Positions 10,112 to 21,194 of a DNA stretch of 64,000 nucleotides are shown here, one piece after another (position 1 is the first letter of the stretch; the number at the start of each line of letters is the position of its first letter). The notes under the pieces are model-generated. The model had not been told where the DNA came from. It saw only the letters and a list, made by a program, of their open reading frames with translations, and searched no databases. The position numbers and the translations under genes are program-made. Origin of the DNA: Blepharisma japonicum (lineage: Eukaryota; Ciliophora; Heterotrichea; Heterotrichida; Blepharismidae); the NCBI GenBank assembly GCA_949751835.1, contig CATKHK010000014.1, forward strand, positions 62,001 to 126,000. Reading direction: 5' to 3'.

Positions 10112-11269
10112 TTATTTCTTTATTCGATAGACATTATTGCAATTTTTGATATATTTCGACAGCCTACTTGGCAGTACATGCTCTAGTTCAATTTTTTTCT
10201 CATCCATTTCATAATATAATTCTCTTCCGCTTGGTTTTGCTTTCTTCACATTAATCATTTTATCTTTCTGCACTAAACTAAGCTCTTCAACTAATTTTGC
10301 TTTTCTTTCTTTTTCCTTTTTGTCTAATTCAAGTTTTCTCTCTAAAAATCTTTCGGTTTTCTTTTTCCATTTCTTGAAAGCCTTTTTCTTGTCTTTTATT
10401 TCGAACTCCTCTTTAAAAATTGCTGCTCTTGATAGAATGCCAACTTTCTCCTCTTTTGTGACTGCAGTGTGAGAAACTTCTTCTATGTAAGTTGCATCTT
10501 CGTTTTCTTTTTCGCTTTCTGAAGTATCCTTGACTGGAATCTTAACTTCCTGAGGGAGTCTTGGAGTTTCTGGAGGCTTTAATGTATTAGTATTTTGAGC
10601 TGCTAAAGCTTGCTGTATAAAAGAGATTTTTTCACCTGGGAATGGACTTCGGGGGGTTGCTTCTACCGATGAAATTCCAGCTCTTTTTAATTGTTCAATA
10701 TAAGCAAGTTTTTCTTTCCCTTCAGATGTTTTACTTTTTGCATCTTTTATCATTTTCAGCTTCGATTTTCTCAGTAAAAAGCCTATATCTTGCTCTACTG
10801 TTATTAAACCATGAGGAAGCAGTGCATCAATTCCTTGAATTATATGGTCCCCTAATTGTTCAAAGTATTCATTTTTATTTCGAAATATCGACCCCAAAAT
10901 GTTAGCTTCAGGAACAGGCTCCTTAGGTGGGAAAAATGAGGGAAGTTTTGGCTTGATCTTTCCTATTTGTTCTTGGACTTTTTTTCTAAAATTTATAAAT
11001 TCTTGTTTCGCTTTACCAGATAATAAAGATTTTCGACTATCAAAAATTTTCGCTTGCTCTTCGTCGCTGCTGGATTCTGGCCATTCTAATGCTTCATCAA
11101 GAAAAACTTGTTCTTCACATCTTAAAGATTCCAAACATTTTTCTGTTCGAAGACCGTATTTATTTTTTGATAAAGAATCAAAGCCAACGCCTCCAGCTTC
11201 AAAACTCTCGCTAATTAATGATTGGGAACTGAAATCAATTGATATGAGACTGTTGCTATTAGAATCCAT
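10112..11269 (-). CDS. Hypothetical charged coiled-coil protein
   Basis: A 385-aa protein from ATG at 11269 to TAA, without TGA codons or introns. The first 90 residues are Ser-rich and acidic. Residues about 120-185 form a more ordered block (LGSIFRNKNEYFEQLGDHII, then LITVEQDIGFLLRKSK). Residues about 300-350 are a Lys/Glu-rich coiled coil (FKKWKKKTERFLERKLELDK). I recognise no domain. The style resembles ciliary or basal-body structural proteins, but that is only an impression. Confidence 0.65.
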   Translation of the reverse strand: MDSNSNSLISIDFSSQSLISESFEAGGVGFDSLSKNKYGLRTEKCLESLRCEEQVFLDEALEWPESSSDEEQAKIFDSRKSLLSGKAKQEFINFRKKVQEQIGKIKPKLPSFFPPKEPVPEANILGSIFRNKNEYFEQLGDHIIQGIDALLPHGLITVEQDIGFLLRKSKLKMIKDAKSKTSEGKEKLAYIEQLKRAGISSVEATPRSPFPGEKISFIQQALAAQNTNTLKPPETPRLPQEVKIPVKDTSESEKENEDATYIEEVSHTAVTKEEKVGILSRAAIFKEEFEIKDKKKAFKKWKKKTERFLERKLELDKKEKERKAKLVEELSLVQKDKMINVKKAKPSGRELYYEMDEKKIELEHVLPSRLSKYIKNCNNVYRIKK

Positions 11270-11552
11270 TTTGAGTAATTTATGTTGAAAAGTTATATAA
11301 TTAAAGTAAATCTGATTAATAGATCAAATTCTTGATAGGTTAAACTCAGAAATTACATAATAATTTTGTATTTTTGGATAATTTTTTGCAGTTTTTTATA
11401 TTAAATAAGCTATTCCAACAAAACTTTTGAAATTTTTTTTTCAACTACTTCTCTTTCTAAATTTTCATCCAAAATTTCTTCTTTTCACAATGGCATTTCA
11501 TTAATTTCCTAATAGAAATATTTCAAATACTAGAAGATAATTTAAAAACTTA

Positions 11553-12644
11553 ATGGATCAAAAGGAGCTGGAACGCAGATTAAGCCTTTCATTCGAATCG
11601 GGCTTTTTCCCTCATGCTTTAAGGCCAGTTATTTGTGACCCACCTATTTTATACGACCAAGAAGGCAAACTCCGAGGTGCCGGTATCAGAGAAATTTTAA
11701 CATTTAAAGACTCCACAATTACGAATTTGTGCAGTTATTCAGCTATTGACGAACAATTCCGCTTGGAACATACAGAAAATAACATAATTACCAAGTGTGA
11801 AGGCCCAGCAGATGGGCAAAAATTTAAAGTGAGATTTATTGAAGAACCTTTTATTGAAGATGGAATTAATTATTTAGGGAAAATTGAATCTCAAGGCAGA
11901 AAAGGTAGAAAAGTTATGATAAGAGTGCCTGGGGAAAGAACTTATGATCCTGCGTCTCCTGAAAATCCTATAGTATCAGCTGATCAGTTCAGGTTTTTGA
12001 TATCAATATTAATCGCGCAAGTTATTGCAGCAATGAATGGCGCTGATCAAGATTTAATATTAAAAATGATGCAATCTTCTAAACACTGTCACAAATTACA
12101 TAACAGATATTTACTACAAAGATATTTGACTTTGCAAGTTGTTAGTGCTTTTTATGAAGGAGAAACTTTTGAGAGCTATGGAGAATTTTTATTGAGAAAT
12201 CTAGCTGATGGGCAGCCAAACTTGGATCCAACAAGAGATTTTCACCAAATTAATTATTTAGAACTTGAAGCAAAAAAAAAGGAAGGACATATGAGAGGGG
12301 AAGATGTTTTGCCAGCACAAAATTACTTGAAAGAATTATTAAACAGATACGAAGATCAATTGAGACTTGAGCAAAGTGAGCAAACCATGTCGCTATTAAA
12401 AACAATTGCAGAAAGATTTGAGTTTTCAGCTTATTTAGGAGTGAATTATTTAGAAAAATACTTAAATAAAGAAATGCTTGACAGAATTAACAGCTTTCAA
12501 GGTATAGGGATGAAATCAATAAGAGACAGAATTTCAAGACTTGAACAAAGCTATGATCAACAGTTTAAGCTTGCTCTTAAAAGAAGAGGATTAAGGCAAA
12601 GTGCAGCAGAGGCAAACCAGAAAAGTGACTGCAGCATCTTCTAA
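11553..12644 (+). CDS. Hypothetical protein with C-terminal CaaX-like box
   Basis: A 363-aa protein without TGA codons or introns. The N-terminal third looks globular (FFPHALRPVICDPPILYDQE; KVMIRVPGERTYDPASPENP), and the rest is helical with coiled-coil character (LNRYEDQLRLEQSEQTMSLL). The protein ends CSIF, which fits a CaaX prenylation box (Phe in the last position, geranylgeranyl- or farnesyl-type). The family is not recognised. It is transcribed divergently from the hypothetical gene at 10112-11269, sharing a 283-bp spacer. Confidence 0.7.
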   Translation: MDQKELERRLSLSFESGFFPHALRPVICDPPILYDQEGKLRGAGIREILTFKDSTITNLCSYSAIDEQFRLEHTENNIITKCEGPADGQKFKVRFIEEPFIEDGINYLGKIESQGRKGRKVMIRVPGERTYDPASPENPIVSADQFRFLISILIAQVIAAMNGADQDLILKMMQSSKHCHKLHNRYLLQRYLTLQVVSAFYEGETFESYGEFLLRNLADGQPNLDPTRDFHQINYLELEAKKKEGHMRGEDVLPAQNYLKELLNRYEDQLRLEQSEQTMSLLKTIAERFEFSAYLGVNYLEKYLNKEMLDRINSFQGIGMKSIRDRISRLEQSYDQQFKLALKRRGLRQSAAEANQKSDCSIF

Positions 12645-12787
12645 AATTTAACTAAAATGGTTATTAAATCAATTTTTAAACATATTTCTTTAAATAAAAT
12701 TTCAATATTTAAATTACTAAGTAACTGAGATAGTTTATTGCTCTGATTTGAACTTTAAAATATCTCAATATGGTATATTAATTTAAT

Positions 12788-15010
12788 ATGATAGAACGCA
12801 GGTTAAAAAAAGCAATAAGACACAACAAAGCACCTATAAAAAAAGAGCCAATAAGCAAAGAATGTCACCAGCCAGAGCCTCTAAATGAAAATATTCCTAG
12901 CCCTGATCCTTTAGAGCAGCCAATATTAAATCAGCCTGAAGATTTTGTAGAAAACAATGTGCTTTCTATTTCATATGATGATTTGCCTGATATTGGCTGC
13001 TTACCAGAAAAAGATGATAATCCATTGCACAAACTACAAGAATCTAAATCTGAAGGAAACAGCAATTATGGCACTTTTATTCGTGAAGCATTTTTTCCTT
13101 TAAATGTTCCAAAAGTTTTAGAATATCCTCCAATTACACCACTCCAGCTAGATGGTATTTCAAGGCGTACTGACATTTCTATGCTTCAAAATTACATCCC
13201 AAAAGACTCTGATTTCGAATATTTAAGGTTTCATTTTTTGCAAGCACGCGGAGTTGGGTCAATTTATAACCTCACTACAGCTATAAGTGTACTTTATTAT
13301 GAATTTCTTATGATTCCTGCTTTTGCAACAGAAAATAGCAAAATTTCATATGAAATCAGCCAAAATAAAAATTTATTCCAAACTCACAGAAATGATTCAT
13401 ATTCGGCGATCATGAATTTTGTAAGATATTCACTTAATAACTCAAATATTGATGAACTATCAAAGCTGTGAGAAAATACTGACTTAATTCAAAACTTAAG
13501 GTTTATGTTATCGATTATAGGACAAAATTATCTTATAGGCAATGAATCCAAAGATTTAATGGAAAAGTCACTAGGAGAAGATTTAATTAACGAAATAAAA
13601 GAAACTGCTAAAGCTGGATTATTTGAAGAAAATACCACTGCGAATGATTTATATTTTAAATTGTTTGCAAATGCTTTAAAAGTAAAAATAAAAGTGTATA
13701 AAGTGACTAATCAAGGGCTGCAGAAAAGTGTGCATGAACCAAATAAAGAAAAGTCCTGACCAATTTTCAACTTTTTTATGGTGACAGATCCATCTATCAG
13801 GCTTTTTATTCTTTATAGCAGAGGAATGGTGCATTTAGATGGCTACGTTGTAAGTACTGGGCTCTATAATCCTATCAAAATAGAAAATCCAGAGAAATTT
13901 ATGTACACAACTAAAAGAGCAACAGATTGTGAGTGCAAAATTAAAGACGAAGAAATAAAAGCGCTTAATATTGCCTTGGAATTAAGTTCAAAAATGATAC
14001 AAAGTTATGATAAAAACATCACGTCACTGTTTCACAAGCTTAAAGACTCAAATGTTAAACTAAATCATAGAGAGGTTGTAGGAGATCTAAGCATTATTCA
14101 GCAGCATGCCGATTTTATTACAAACCATTTGAAGCCTGAAATCGTTCAAAAGCTAAATATTTCAAAATTACAATATGTCAAATTTGGCCATGAAACCATT
14201 TCAGATATCATAAAAGATTGCTGTTACTGTCACAAAAGGCAAGGGGTATGGAAATCCTCATGTAAGCATTATTATTGCTCAAACTGCATTTATTCGCTTA
14301 TGAAGCCTAATAATTTTGAGGCATTCAACTGTGAAGAATGCGAAGAAATTATTGAACTTCAAGATTTAAAAGATTTTTCAGAGTTTTTGAAGCTAAAAGC
14401 GGAAAATTTAAAGCTACACAACAAATGCGAATGCAGGGAATGCCATAAGGAAAACGACATAAATGAATGCTATCCATGTCAAAAGTGCCAGAAATGTATA
14501 TGCCACTATTGTTTTTCCAAGCTTGTAATTGCCAAGCGAATGGAAATTCAAGGCTGGGCCATTGAAATTACTTGCAATCAATGCAATGAAAAAATGTACG
14601 TTAACACAGAAGAATGAATGAATCAATGCCCAGCTTGCTTGAAAACGAGACATATTTTAGAATTCTACGAATTTGAATGCAAGCCTAATCAAAGTCATGG
14701 CTTGTTATGCAGAATGTGCTGAACTATGATCTGCAATGATATTTGCGCAATACCTGGCTGCGGAACTCCAGTTTCCCATAATACAAATGCTCTGATACAA
14801 GGTTATAATAAAATTTTATGCAAATATTGTAATGAGCAAAAAATGATGTATATTGGCGAGAAAATATGCGATACTGGACATTGCTTTCCTTGTCAAGATT
14901 GCCAAGAAGAATATTTCCAAGAAAATCCTGATAAATGCGTTATATGTAGTAAAATGATGGTGGATAAGATATCTGAGAAAGGATATTACTGGTGGGCAAG
15001 AAATAGCTAA
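12788..15010 (+). CDS. Otubain-like pseudo-deubiquitinase fused to RING/zinc-finger module
   Basis: A single 740-aa frame interrupted only by TGA codons (13469, 13757, 14615, 14720), all read as Trp. Residues 1-110 are disordered. Residues about 110-355 resemble an otubain OTU fold: FANALKVKIKVYKV and IRLFILYSRGMVHLDGYV match the C-terminal strands, keeping a His (about 349) in HLD. The nucleophile motif normally written GNCFYR reads GSIYNL here (Ser about 158), so the catalytic Cys is missing. Residues about 478-740 hold a RING-like finger (CCYCHKRQGVW ... CKHYYCSNCIYS ... CEEC) and many more C-x2-C pairs, like RBR or TRIAD ligases. Inferred role: a ubiquitin-binding E3 ligase. Confidence 0.7.
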
Positions 15011-15395
15011 TAATAACTTCTGTATGATGATTTATACCGATAAAAAATAATTAGAATTAAATTAAGAAAATTTAATAAAATGAGGCTTATAATCATAAAT
15101 GTAAATGGCAAATATAAAGCATCAAAAGGACCGTCTTTCTTATTGATTTGATGGGGGACAGTTATGCAATATTAAGTGCAGTCTATGTTTCTAGTAAACA
15201 TAGCTGCATACACAATAAATTTTGAGAGAATAAAGCTCTTGGGCTGAGCTAATAAAGTCAACACTATTATAAGTGGTTAAGCTTTACCATACATTCATAG
15301 GAAAGGCTCTTCAATCTTTCGATTTCTTCATTATAAGCAGCAATGCTTTAAATTTTATCCACAGATTACTATATACTTAAATATCCTAAATTATC
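15011..15395. other. Intergenic region containing a strong hairpin
   Basis: About 385 bp between convergent genes (the RING gene and the bZIP gene). No coding frame is supported. The notable element is the inverted repeat at 15177-15208, listed separately. Confidence 0.4.
15177..15208. repeat. 13-bp-stem hairpin
   Basis: The two arms are TGCAG-T-CTATGTTT and AAACATAG-CTGCA around a 5-nt loop (CTAGT). Pairing is perfect apart from one bulged T at 15182. It lies in non-coding DNA between two convergent 3' ends, so it could be a structured RNA, a 3'-end signal or a chance palindrome. Confidence 0.5.
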
Positions 15396-15397
15396 TA

Positions 15398-16702
15398 TTA
15401 AGCTGGCAATAGATTAATATCCGTCACTTTGCACATAATTTCAACCAGATAATTTTTATCAGAGTCTATTTTTGCTGGTGCTAAGCTTGGCAAATTATCA
15501 AGTGGCATAATCACTTGCAAATTTTGCAGGCTAGGCACTTCTTGGTCATTTTCCCAAAAAACTTGAACTGCAGGGCAAAATAGCGTTGTTAATGATCCCT
15601 TAGAAATTTCCTGCATCATCTGCCGAGAGCAAGGATCACTAACACCAAGAGCTCTTAGACTAGGTTTTATGCTTGATTTTTTGATGCGCTCCTGCCTAAT
15701 GTCAATGAAATCTGTTTCATGGAATTGGACAGGGGTGTATTTTTGGAGCTGTGAACTTATAACACCTATCGCTTTTTCTGATATTTCTTCTTGGGTATTT
15801 GTGTACTCGTTGATAAAATTTGTGGTTTCTGCAAGTTTTCTCCCGCTTGGTAATTGAAGTACAGTATTTTGGCTTGAATTATCAATAGAAAGATTTACGA
15901 TCATCATGACTGAAATCATCGCAGCAAATGCTAACCCAGCAGCTTTTGTAATTTTTGAATAATTTGAGCTGCTATCACTCATATGTATACTTGCCAACTG
16001 ATTTTTCAAATAGTCATTTTCTGCTTGCAGCTGCATTAATTTGTGCTGTAAGCATGAATTTTGTTTTTTCAGCTGAGAATTTTCATCCTCTATCAGTGAA
16101 ATGTATTGCTTTTTCCTGTCTCTGCTTTGCTGGGCTGAAATTCTGTTTCTGATCATCTGCTGCTGCCTTTTTCTCTCAGCGTCTGGAAGGTCTTTGCAAA
16201 TTTCTTGCAATTTTTTCTGTTCTTCTTTTAGTTTGTTAACAGCTTCACTTTCCATTGCTCTGCGTTTTGCATGCTCTCTTTTTACGACTCTTTTGGATTT
16301 TTCTGGAATTTCTTTATCTTTTAAGCTAGCTAAGTCCATAGCTCGACATTCTTCACAAACTTGCATGGAAGGAAGAATTGGGATATCATCAAATCTTTTA
16401 CGTTTTTTAGGAATTTGTAGAGGGTCTTCGAATTTTACAATATTTTTCTGGCAAATTGTGCAGAGATATGTAGGGGTGGAGTCAATAGGATTGTAGTCTA
16501 AACCTAAATTTAACGGAGCATGAGCGGGCCATGGGTCTACTGATGCTGGAATACGAAAATCTAAATCAATGTTGTGAAGAGATAAGTCGTCGTTGAGATC
16601 TTCACTTTCAAAAGGTGATGTGTTGGTTGAAACTTTTTCATCGTATGAATAGGATGAAGGGTCGAGGGATTCTGGAAATTTCTCGAAATCAAGGGTCGTC
16701 AT
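15398..16702 (-). CDS. bZIP transcription factor with membrane anchor (ATF6/CREB3-like layout)
   Basis: A 434-aa protein. The acidic N terminus is followed by paired cysteines (CTIC about 80, CEEC about 112) around a KKRKRF patch. The basic region matches the bZIP signature (RNRISAQQSRDRKKQY, about 184-200) and is followed by a leucine zipper (LIEDENSQL ... LQHKLMQLQAENDYLKNQL). About 20 residues later comes one hydrophobic span (AAGLAFAAMISVMMIVNLSI, about 253-272) and a 160-residue tail that would be lumenal. This layout is that of ATF6/CREB3-type factors released by proteolysis under ER stress. No S1P site was identified, so the activation route is inferred. Confidence 0.8.
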   Translation of the reverse strand: MTTLDFEKFPESLDPSSYSYDEKVSTNTSPFESEDLNDDLSLHNIDLDFRIPASVDPWPAHAPLNLGLDYNPIDSTPTYLCTICQKNIVKFEDPLQIPKKRKRFDDIPILPSMQVCEECRAMDLASLKDKEIPEKSKRVVKREHAKRRAMESEAVNKLKEEQKKLQEICKDLPDAERKRQQQMIRNRISAQQSRDRKKQYISLIEDENSQLKKQNSCLQHKLMQLQAENDYLKNQLASIHMSDSSSNYSKITKAAGLAFAAMISVMMIVNLSIDNSSQNTVLQLPSGRKLAETTNFINEYTNTQEEISEKAIGVISSQLQKYTPVQFHETDFIDIRQERIKKSSIKPSLRALGVSDPCSRQMMQEISKGSLTTLFCPAVQVFWENDQEVPSLQNLQVIMPLDNLPSLAPAKIDSDKNYLVEIMCKVTDINLLPA

Positions 16703-17197
16703 TTTTCTATTAATTTTTTCTGATTTAAAATGAGGTTTAAATTTAAAATGCCCTAACTAAAACCACCTAACCTATTATACTTAATTTCACAACTTTTGAC
16801 TTCCATGTATCATATTTGTGATTTAGAAAATTATACTAGAATATTTAAATTTTCCATCATAATTTCATATATAACACCAGAAAAAATCTTGTTCATACTT
16901 TCACACTGCATAACTTCTTCTCGGGTTTAATTGATTTCACTAATTCACTGTAGAAACACAAAATCAAAATTATTTATTATTTTTTACCGTATTCTCTTTT
17001 TAACAAGTTTTTATTCATACTCTTTCAATGTTTCTCCAATAGTTTTTCACAAATAAAAATGCCTAAAAAAAAGCGTTTCTCTTTAACATCAACAAAACTT
17101 CCTATTTAATCTCCTTCAGTTTAAATTTCTTAATATTCAAAACCATAATGATCACGCAACCTTATGAGTCCTTATTTTATTAAAATGAAATAATATA
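16703..17197. other. Divergent intergenic region
   Basis: About 495 bp between the divergent starts of the bZIP gene and a small coiled-coil gene. It is AT-rich, with no supported gene, and presumably holds both promoters. Confidence 0.4.
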
Positions 17198-17199
17198 CA

Positions 17200-17724
17200 A
17201 TGAGCTACTTCCCTTCCCGAAAGCAAACTCCTAATTCTAATACTCATCATAAGAGAAATCTCTCATACGTTCCACCTTCTGAAGAAGAAACCAAAATTTA
17301 CAAAACTCAAGACCCGACTCATCCAGCTAGTTTAAATTCTTCTCTTATACTTGAACATCAGACAAGTCCTTTAAAAAAGGTCTGGCGATTAATAAATCAT
17401 AGGCGTAGTAAAAGTGTTGATAAAAATCAACCTCCAGAAAAATTATTTTCAGAATCCGATGGAAATATTCGAGTAACCATGACTGCAACTGAAAAATATT
17501 ATTTGAATATTATAAATACTCAAAAGCTTGAAATCCAAAAATTAAATAAAGACCTCGAAGTAAAAGACCAAGAGATCGAAAAATTAAAAAGAGAAAACCA
17601 AGACCTAAAATCACAAAAATTTCACAACAAGACAGGAAAAATTTCTTCAGATCCTGCTATTTATCCTAGAAACCCAGCTTTTAATCAAAAAATAATAAGA
17701 GTTAAAAATAGCTTGTTTAGATAA
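17200..17724 (+). CDS. Hypothetical small coiled-coil protein
   Basis: A 174-aa protein without TGA codons or introns. The N-terminal 100 residues are polar, with basic/Ser patches (INHRRSKSVD) that look like kinase sites. Residues about 100-140 form a clear coiled coil (LEIQKLNKDLEVKDQEIEKL). The C terminus is basic. No family is recognised. Confidence 0.65.
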   Translation: MSYFPSRKQTPNSNTHHKRNLSYVPPSEEETKIYKTQDPTHPASLNSSLILEHQTSPLKKVWRLINHRRSKSVDKNQPPEKLFSESDGNIRVTMTATEKYYLNIINTQKLEIQKLNKDLEVKDQEIEKLKRENQDLKSQKFHNKTGKISSDPAIYPRNPAFNQKIIRVKNSLFR

Positions 17725-17962
17725 TTAAGGATAATTTACCTTAAGGTTTGTAAAAATTACCATATTTATAATTTTTATTTATGGTTTAAGGTTTATCTGC
17801 TTCAAGAGATCAAAAAGCTTATATAGATTGAATGATGAGAACGTACTGAGAACCTGTTTCTTGATGATAAGTTTGTATTCTCTGACTAATTTTTTCATTT
17901 TCTCTTTTTATTTAATACCTAAAAAGGCTTTAAAAATTTTAATTTTATAAAGAAATCATTAT

Positions 17963-20611
17963 CTATTCACTTAGTTTTATGTGTTTTGTCGGATTTTCTT
18001 CAGAATGTTTGGGTATTGTTTCTTCAACACTTTTCTCAAAAATTTTTCTCACATGATCTGTCAAAATTTTAACAATTTTGTTAAACAAAAGCACTAATTG
18101 TGAGCTTGGCAAGTCCAGCTCTGGTGGAAGATCTTCAAATTCTTTTCTTTGCAGCGCAATTGCGATTAAAATATTTTTTTGTAAATTTGAGAAAGGAATA
18201 TTTAGTTGACCGCAAAAGTAGAGGTCAGCAAGTCTTGGCAAGAGGTCAAGAATTAAATGATAGTCAATCAATTTCTTGCAAAAAGCTTCAAGACGTTTAA
18301 GATCATAAAGACTGACAAAATGCTGAAGAGTCTCTTCAGAGCAATCCTCACCTATTTTATGGTCTAATATTTTAAGCCCAAGTGCAGCTGGCAACGTTTT
18401 GAATTCAAAGCCAAGCAAGTATTGGAATCTTCGCTTAAAATCATTATAAAATGACGAAAAATCAACATCAGTAAGACTTTTAAGCATAATCGTCGAATAT
18501 TCGCCTGTGATATCACTCGATTTTTGCTTTATGTAAACTGTTTTAAAGCCTGAATTATCCCAGAATTTGTAAAGCTGTTGGTTTAGCCCATAAGCTACAC
18601 TTAAATATTCAACTTCTTGTGGGCAGCTTTCACTTAATTTCTGTAGCAGTGGCTGCACACATTTTTTAGGCTTGATTTCTTCATTAATTAGCCCTTCATT
18701 TTCTCCTTCAGCTTCTTCTATTTGGTTAATCTTTTCTCTTTCTGCTACAAACAGTTCTTTTTTAAAATATTTTTCCAGCTCTTCTAGAGCTTTAGTTCCA
18801 TATCCCATTTTCTGTAAGTCTGGATGTGTGGCAATTCTTATTACTCTTGCTCCCGTTAATTCCCCAAAAGATGCATCTTGATAATACTCTGAGACTGTCC
18901 AAGGGACTAAATCCCCACTTCCTGCTTTTCCTTTTTCAAGCTCTTTTTGGACTCTTGCTCTATTAATTTTCCCTTCTAGTGCAACTTGAACTGCACATAA
19001 TACATCTGGTAAGGCTGGATTATTTGGGTCTATTGGGCCTAAAAGAACAAATAATAGGTGTGAAGGTGCATCAGAAATCATCTGAAGGTCATTTGGAGAG
19101 TTCCTATAATGTGATGAAACAAATAATGACATCATTTTGTGTAAAAAAAGCTCTGAAGCTCTGTGGAAAGAAAACAAAGTATCTCGGTTTACTAAATACA
19201 GAGAACAATGAGAAGGATGAGGAGGGGCAGAAGCTAAAGGATAAGGTGTTGTAGCTTCTAAACAGAGCAAATCTGTAAGCCATTTTTCTATGGGGTCATT
19301 CAAAGAGTATCTTATCGGTGCTGTCATTTTTAGCTGCTTCAGGTTTCTTGTTTTTAAGTCATTAAAAAGCTTTAGCGATAAAGCTCGGCCTGTTCCTTCG
19401 TAGCCATGCACTGTTGAGGACATTAAAATTGGATAATGCCCCAGCATTCTTTTCACAAAAGGCAAAGGTATAGCAGCAGCTTCATCTATTACGAGCAAAT
19501 CTGTTTGGATGTGGGTTGAATTTACAGTGATATATCTGATTATTTGTGTGTGGGTTTTATTTATAGTGACTCTTAGCACAGACTTTTTATGCTCTCTTGA
19601 GCCTCTTTGAACTTCATAATGTTGGTGTTCTTCGTAGCCTAAAGCATTAAGCCCAATAAAGAGAAATTGGAAAAATGCATGAAGATTTTCTGGGGAAGGT
19701 GCAGTAACTAAAATATTTGAATAACCAATAGAAACTGCAGCAGAAACAGCCAATCCAAGTGCAGCAGATTTCCCTCTTCCTCTTGCTGCTGTTATTGCAA
19801 AAGTCAGTTGTTCTTTGTCAACTAAGCTTGATACAATTTGCATTATAACATTTCCTTGATCAAGAGTTTTTGCTTTTGCTATTAAATTGCCAATAGGAAA
19901 AGTGCCTTCAAGCGATGTTTTTAAGTCTTTTAATTGTAAATCTTCTGCAGTTTCTATGGCATCTTTTTCTTCTATAGGGTGATTTGTGATATTTAAAATG
20001 TTGAATTCATCATCCATTACAAGGCAATTTGAGCATACGGTTAAGCTCAAAATAAATCTTTCATTGAATCTTGGATCTACTGCATTATGAGATGGTGTCC
20101 TATATCTTTCATGGACATCCATAGACATTGCATAAAGCTGCTTTAAGCTTGTCATAGTTTTAAGCAAAATGATTATCATTCCACCCCCTTCTACTGTTTC
20201 TACCGTCCTACACAACAGATTCGGATTCAACGCTTCAAAATCTTGCAAGACTACTGCACTAAATGTATTTCCCAATATTTTATGAGAGTCTTTATAATAG
20301 CAAAATCTGAGTTGTGTGGATGATATAAATAGTTCAAAAGGGTCATCAACTTCTTGGTCCCATTGCCCATGCTGTTGTAGCTTTTTAATCTGTTTTATAC
20401 GCTTTTTCTTGTGTGAGCTAAAACCAAGGTCTTTTGAGTAGCATCATAATACTGAAGGCTTTACTTTTAGATCAGTCCTTGAAAGCAATAAATGTAAATC
20501 AGCCACTCGATCACGGCCACGGTCTCCAACAATCACAAACATGCTTCGCTGCTTAAGCTTGACTGAATTTTCTACCAAAGTTTTTATTCGGCTGTCAAGC
20601 TTAATCTTCAT
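17963..20611 (-). CDS. NAT10: RNA cytidine acetyltransferase NAT10/Kre33 (TmcA family)
   Basis: An 882-aa enzyme that makes N4-acetylcytidine in 18S rRNA and some tRNAs, normally in the nucleolus. The start at 20611 gives MKIKLDSRIKTLVE and RSMFVIVGDRGRDRV, typical of the family; one TGA (Trp) lies within the first 70 residues. The helicase-like module has a Walker A AARGRGKSAALG and a Walker B VIDEAAAIPLP. The GNAT acetyltransferase part shows VIRIATHPDLQKMGYGTKAL, the acetyl-CoA loop. A helical C-terminal tail ends in a basic segment. The length is slightly below the human protein (about 1,025 aa), mainly at the C terminus. It is divergent from the secreted-protein gene, with starts 88 bp apart. 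Confidence 0.93.
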
Positions 20612-20699
20612 GTCTTAAAATATGGTAAAATGTCCCATTTTCTGGGATAGTGAGAAATAGCCATTTTAGTTAGTTAAGCTAACGGAATTATTAAATTTA

Positions 20700-21194
20700 A
20701 TGAAGATTTTACTGCTATTAGGAATCTGCTGGGCGACTTTTTTAAGAAATGAGGAAAAAATAATCCCTGAACCTATGCCAATTCAAGACGAAAATGATGA
20801 ATTCCCTGGGTTTGGAAATGTCCAATACATAAATGAATTAAAATCGAAATTAATAGAAGAACCAGGATCTTCAAGAATTGATACAAAAATAGACGGAAGA
20901 AATTATGTTAGTCCTTGGGTTTTAGATAGAAAATCTAAAGGGATGGCAAAAATGAATAAATTTAAAAAAATAGAGAAATGCTTGGATTGCGAAGAAAGCA
21001 TTGGGAAAAATCCAAAGGATTATAATGAGTTAAACTTTGATGAAGAAATGGAAAAAATAAATAAACAAATAGAAGAATTAGGCTTAGGAGAAAATCAAAT
21101 TAATAAGATGGAAGAAAATATTGATTTGGATATTATGTATACAATTGAAAAGCAGCTTAAAGAGATCAAAAGGCTGCAAATGGGTATTGCTTAA
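20700..21194 (+). CDS. Small secreted protein with signal peptide
   Basis: A 164-aa protein starting MKILLLLGICWATFLRNEE, a classic signal peptide with likely cleavage near residue 16-18. The mature part is acidic and helical, with one C-x2-C pair (KCLDCEES, about residue 98) and a C-terminal coiled coil. No family is recognised. It may be lumenal, a vesicle cargo protein or a surface protein. Confidence 0.65.
   Translation: MKILLLLGICWATFLRNEEKIIPEPMPIQDENDEFPGFGNVQYINELKSKLIEEPGSSRIDTKIDGRNYVSPWVLDRKSKGMAKMNKFKKIEKCLDCEESIGKNPKDYNELNFDEEMEKINKQIEELGLGENQINKMEENIDLDIMYTIEKQLKEIKRLQMGIA

Noticed and set aside
12788-15010. Three or more separate short genes or a pseudogene broken by stops
   Set aside because: All breaks are TGA in one frame, and reading them as Trp gives a continuous protein with coherent domains. 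The same holds for the channel, cyclin, CDPK, TmcB-like and PARP genes.
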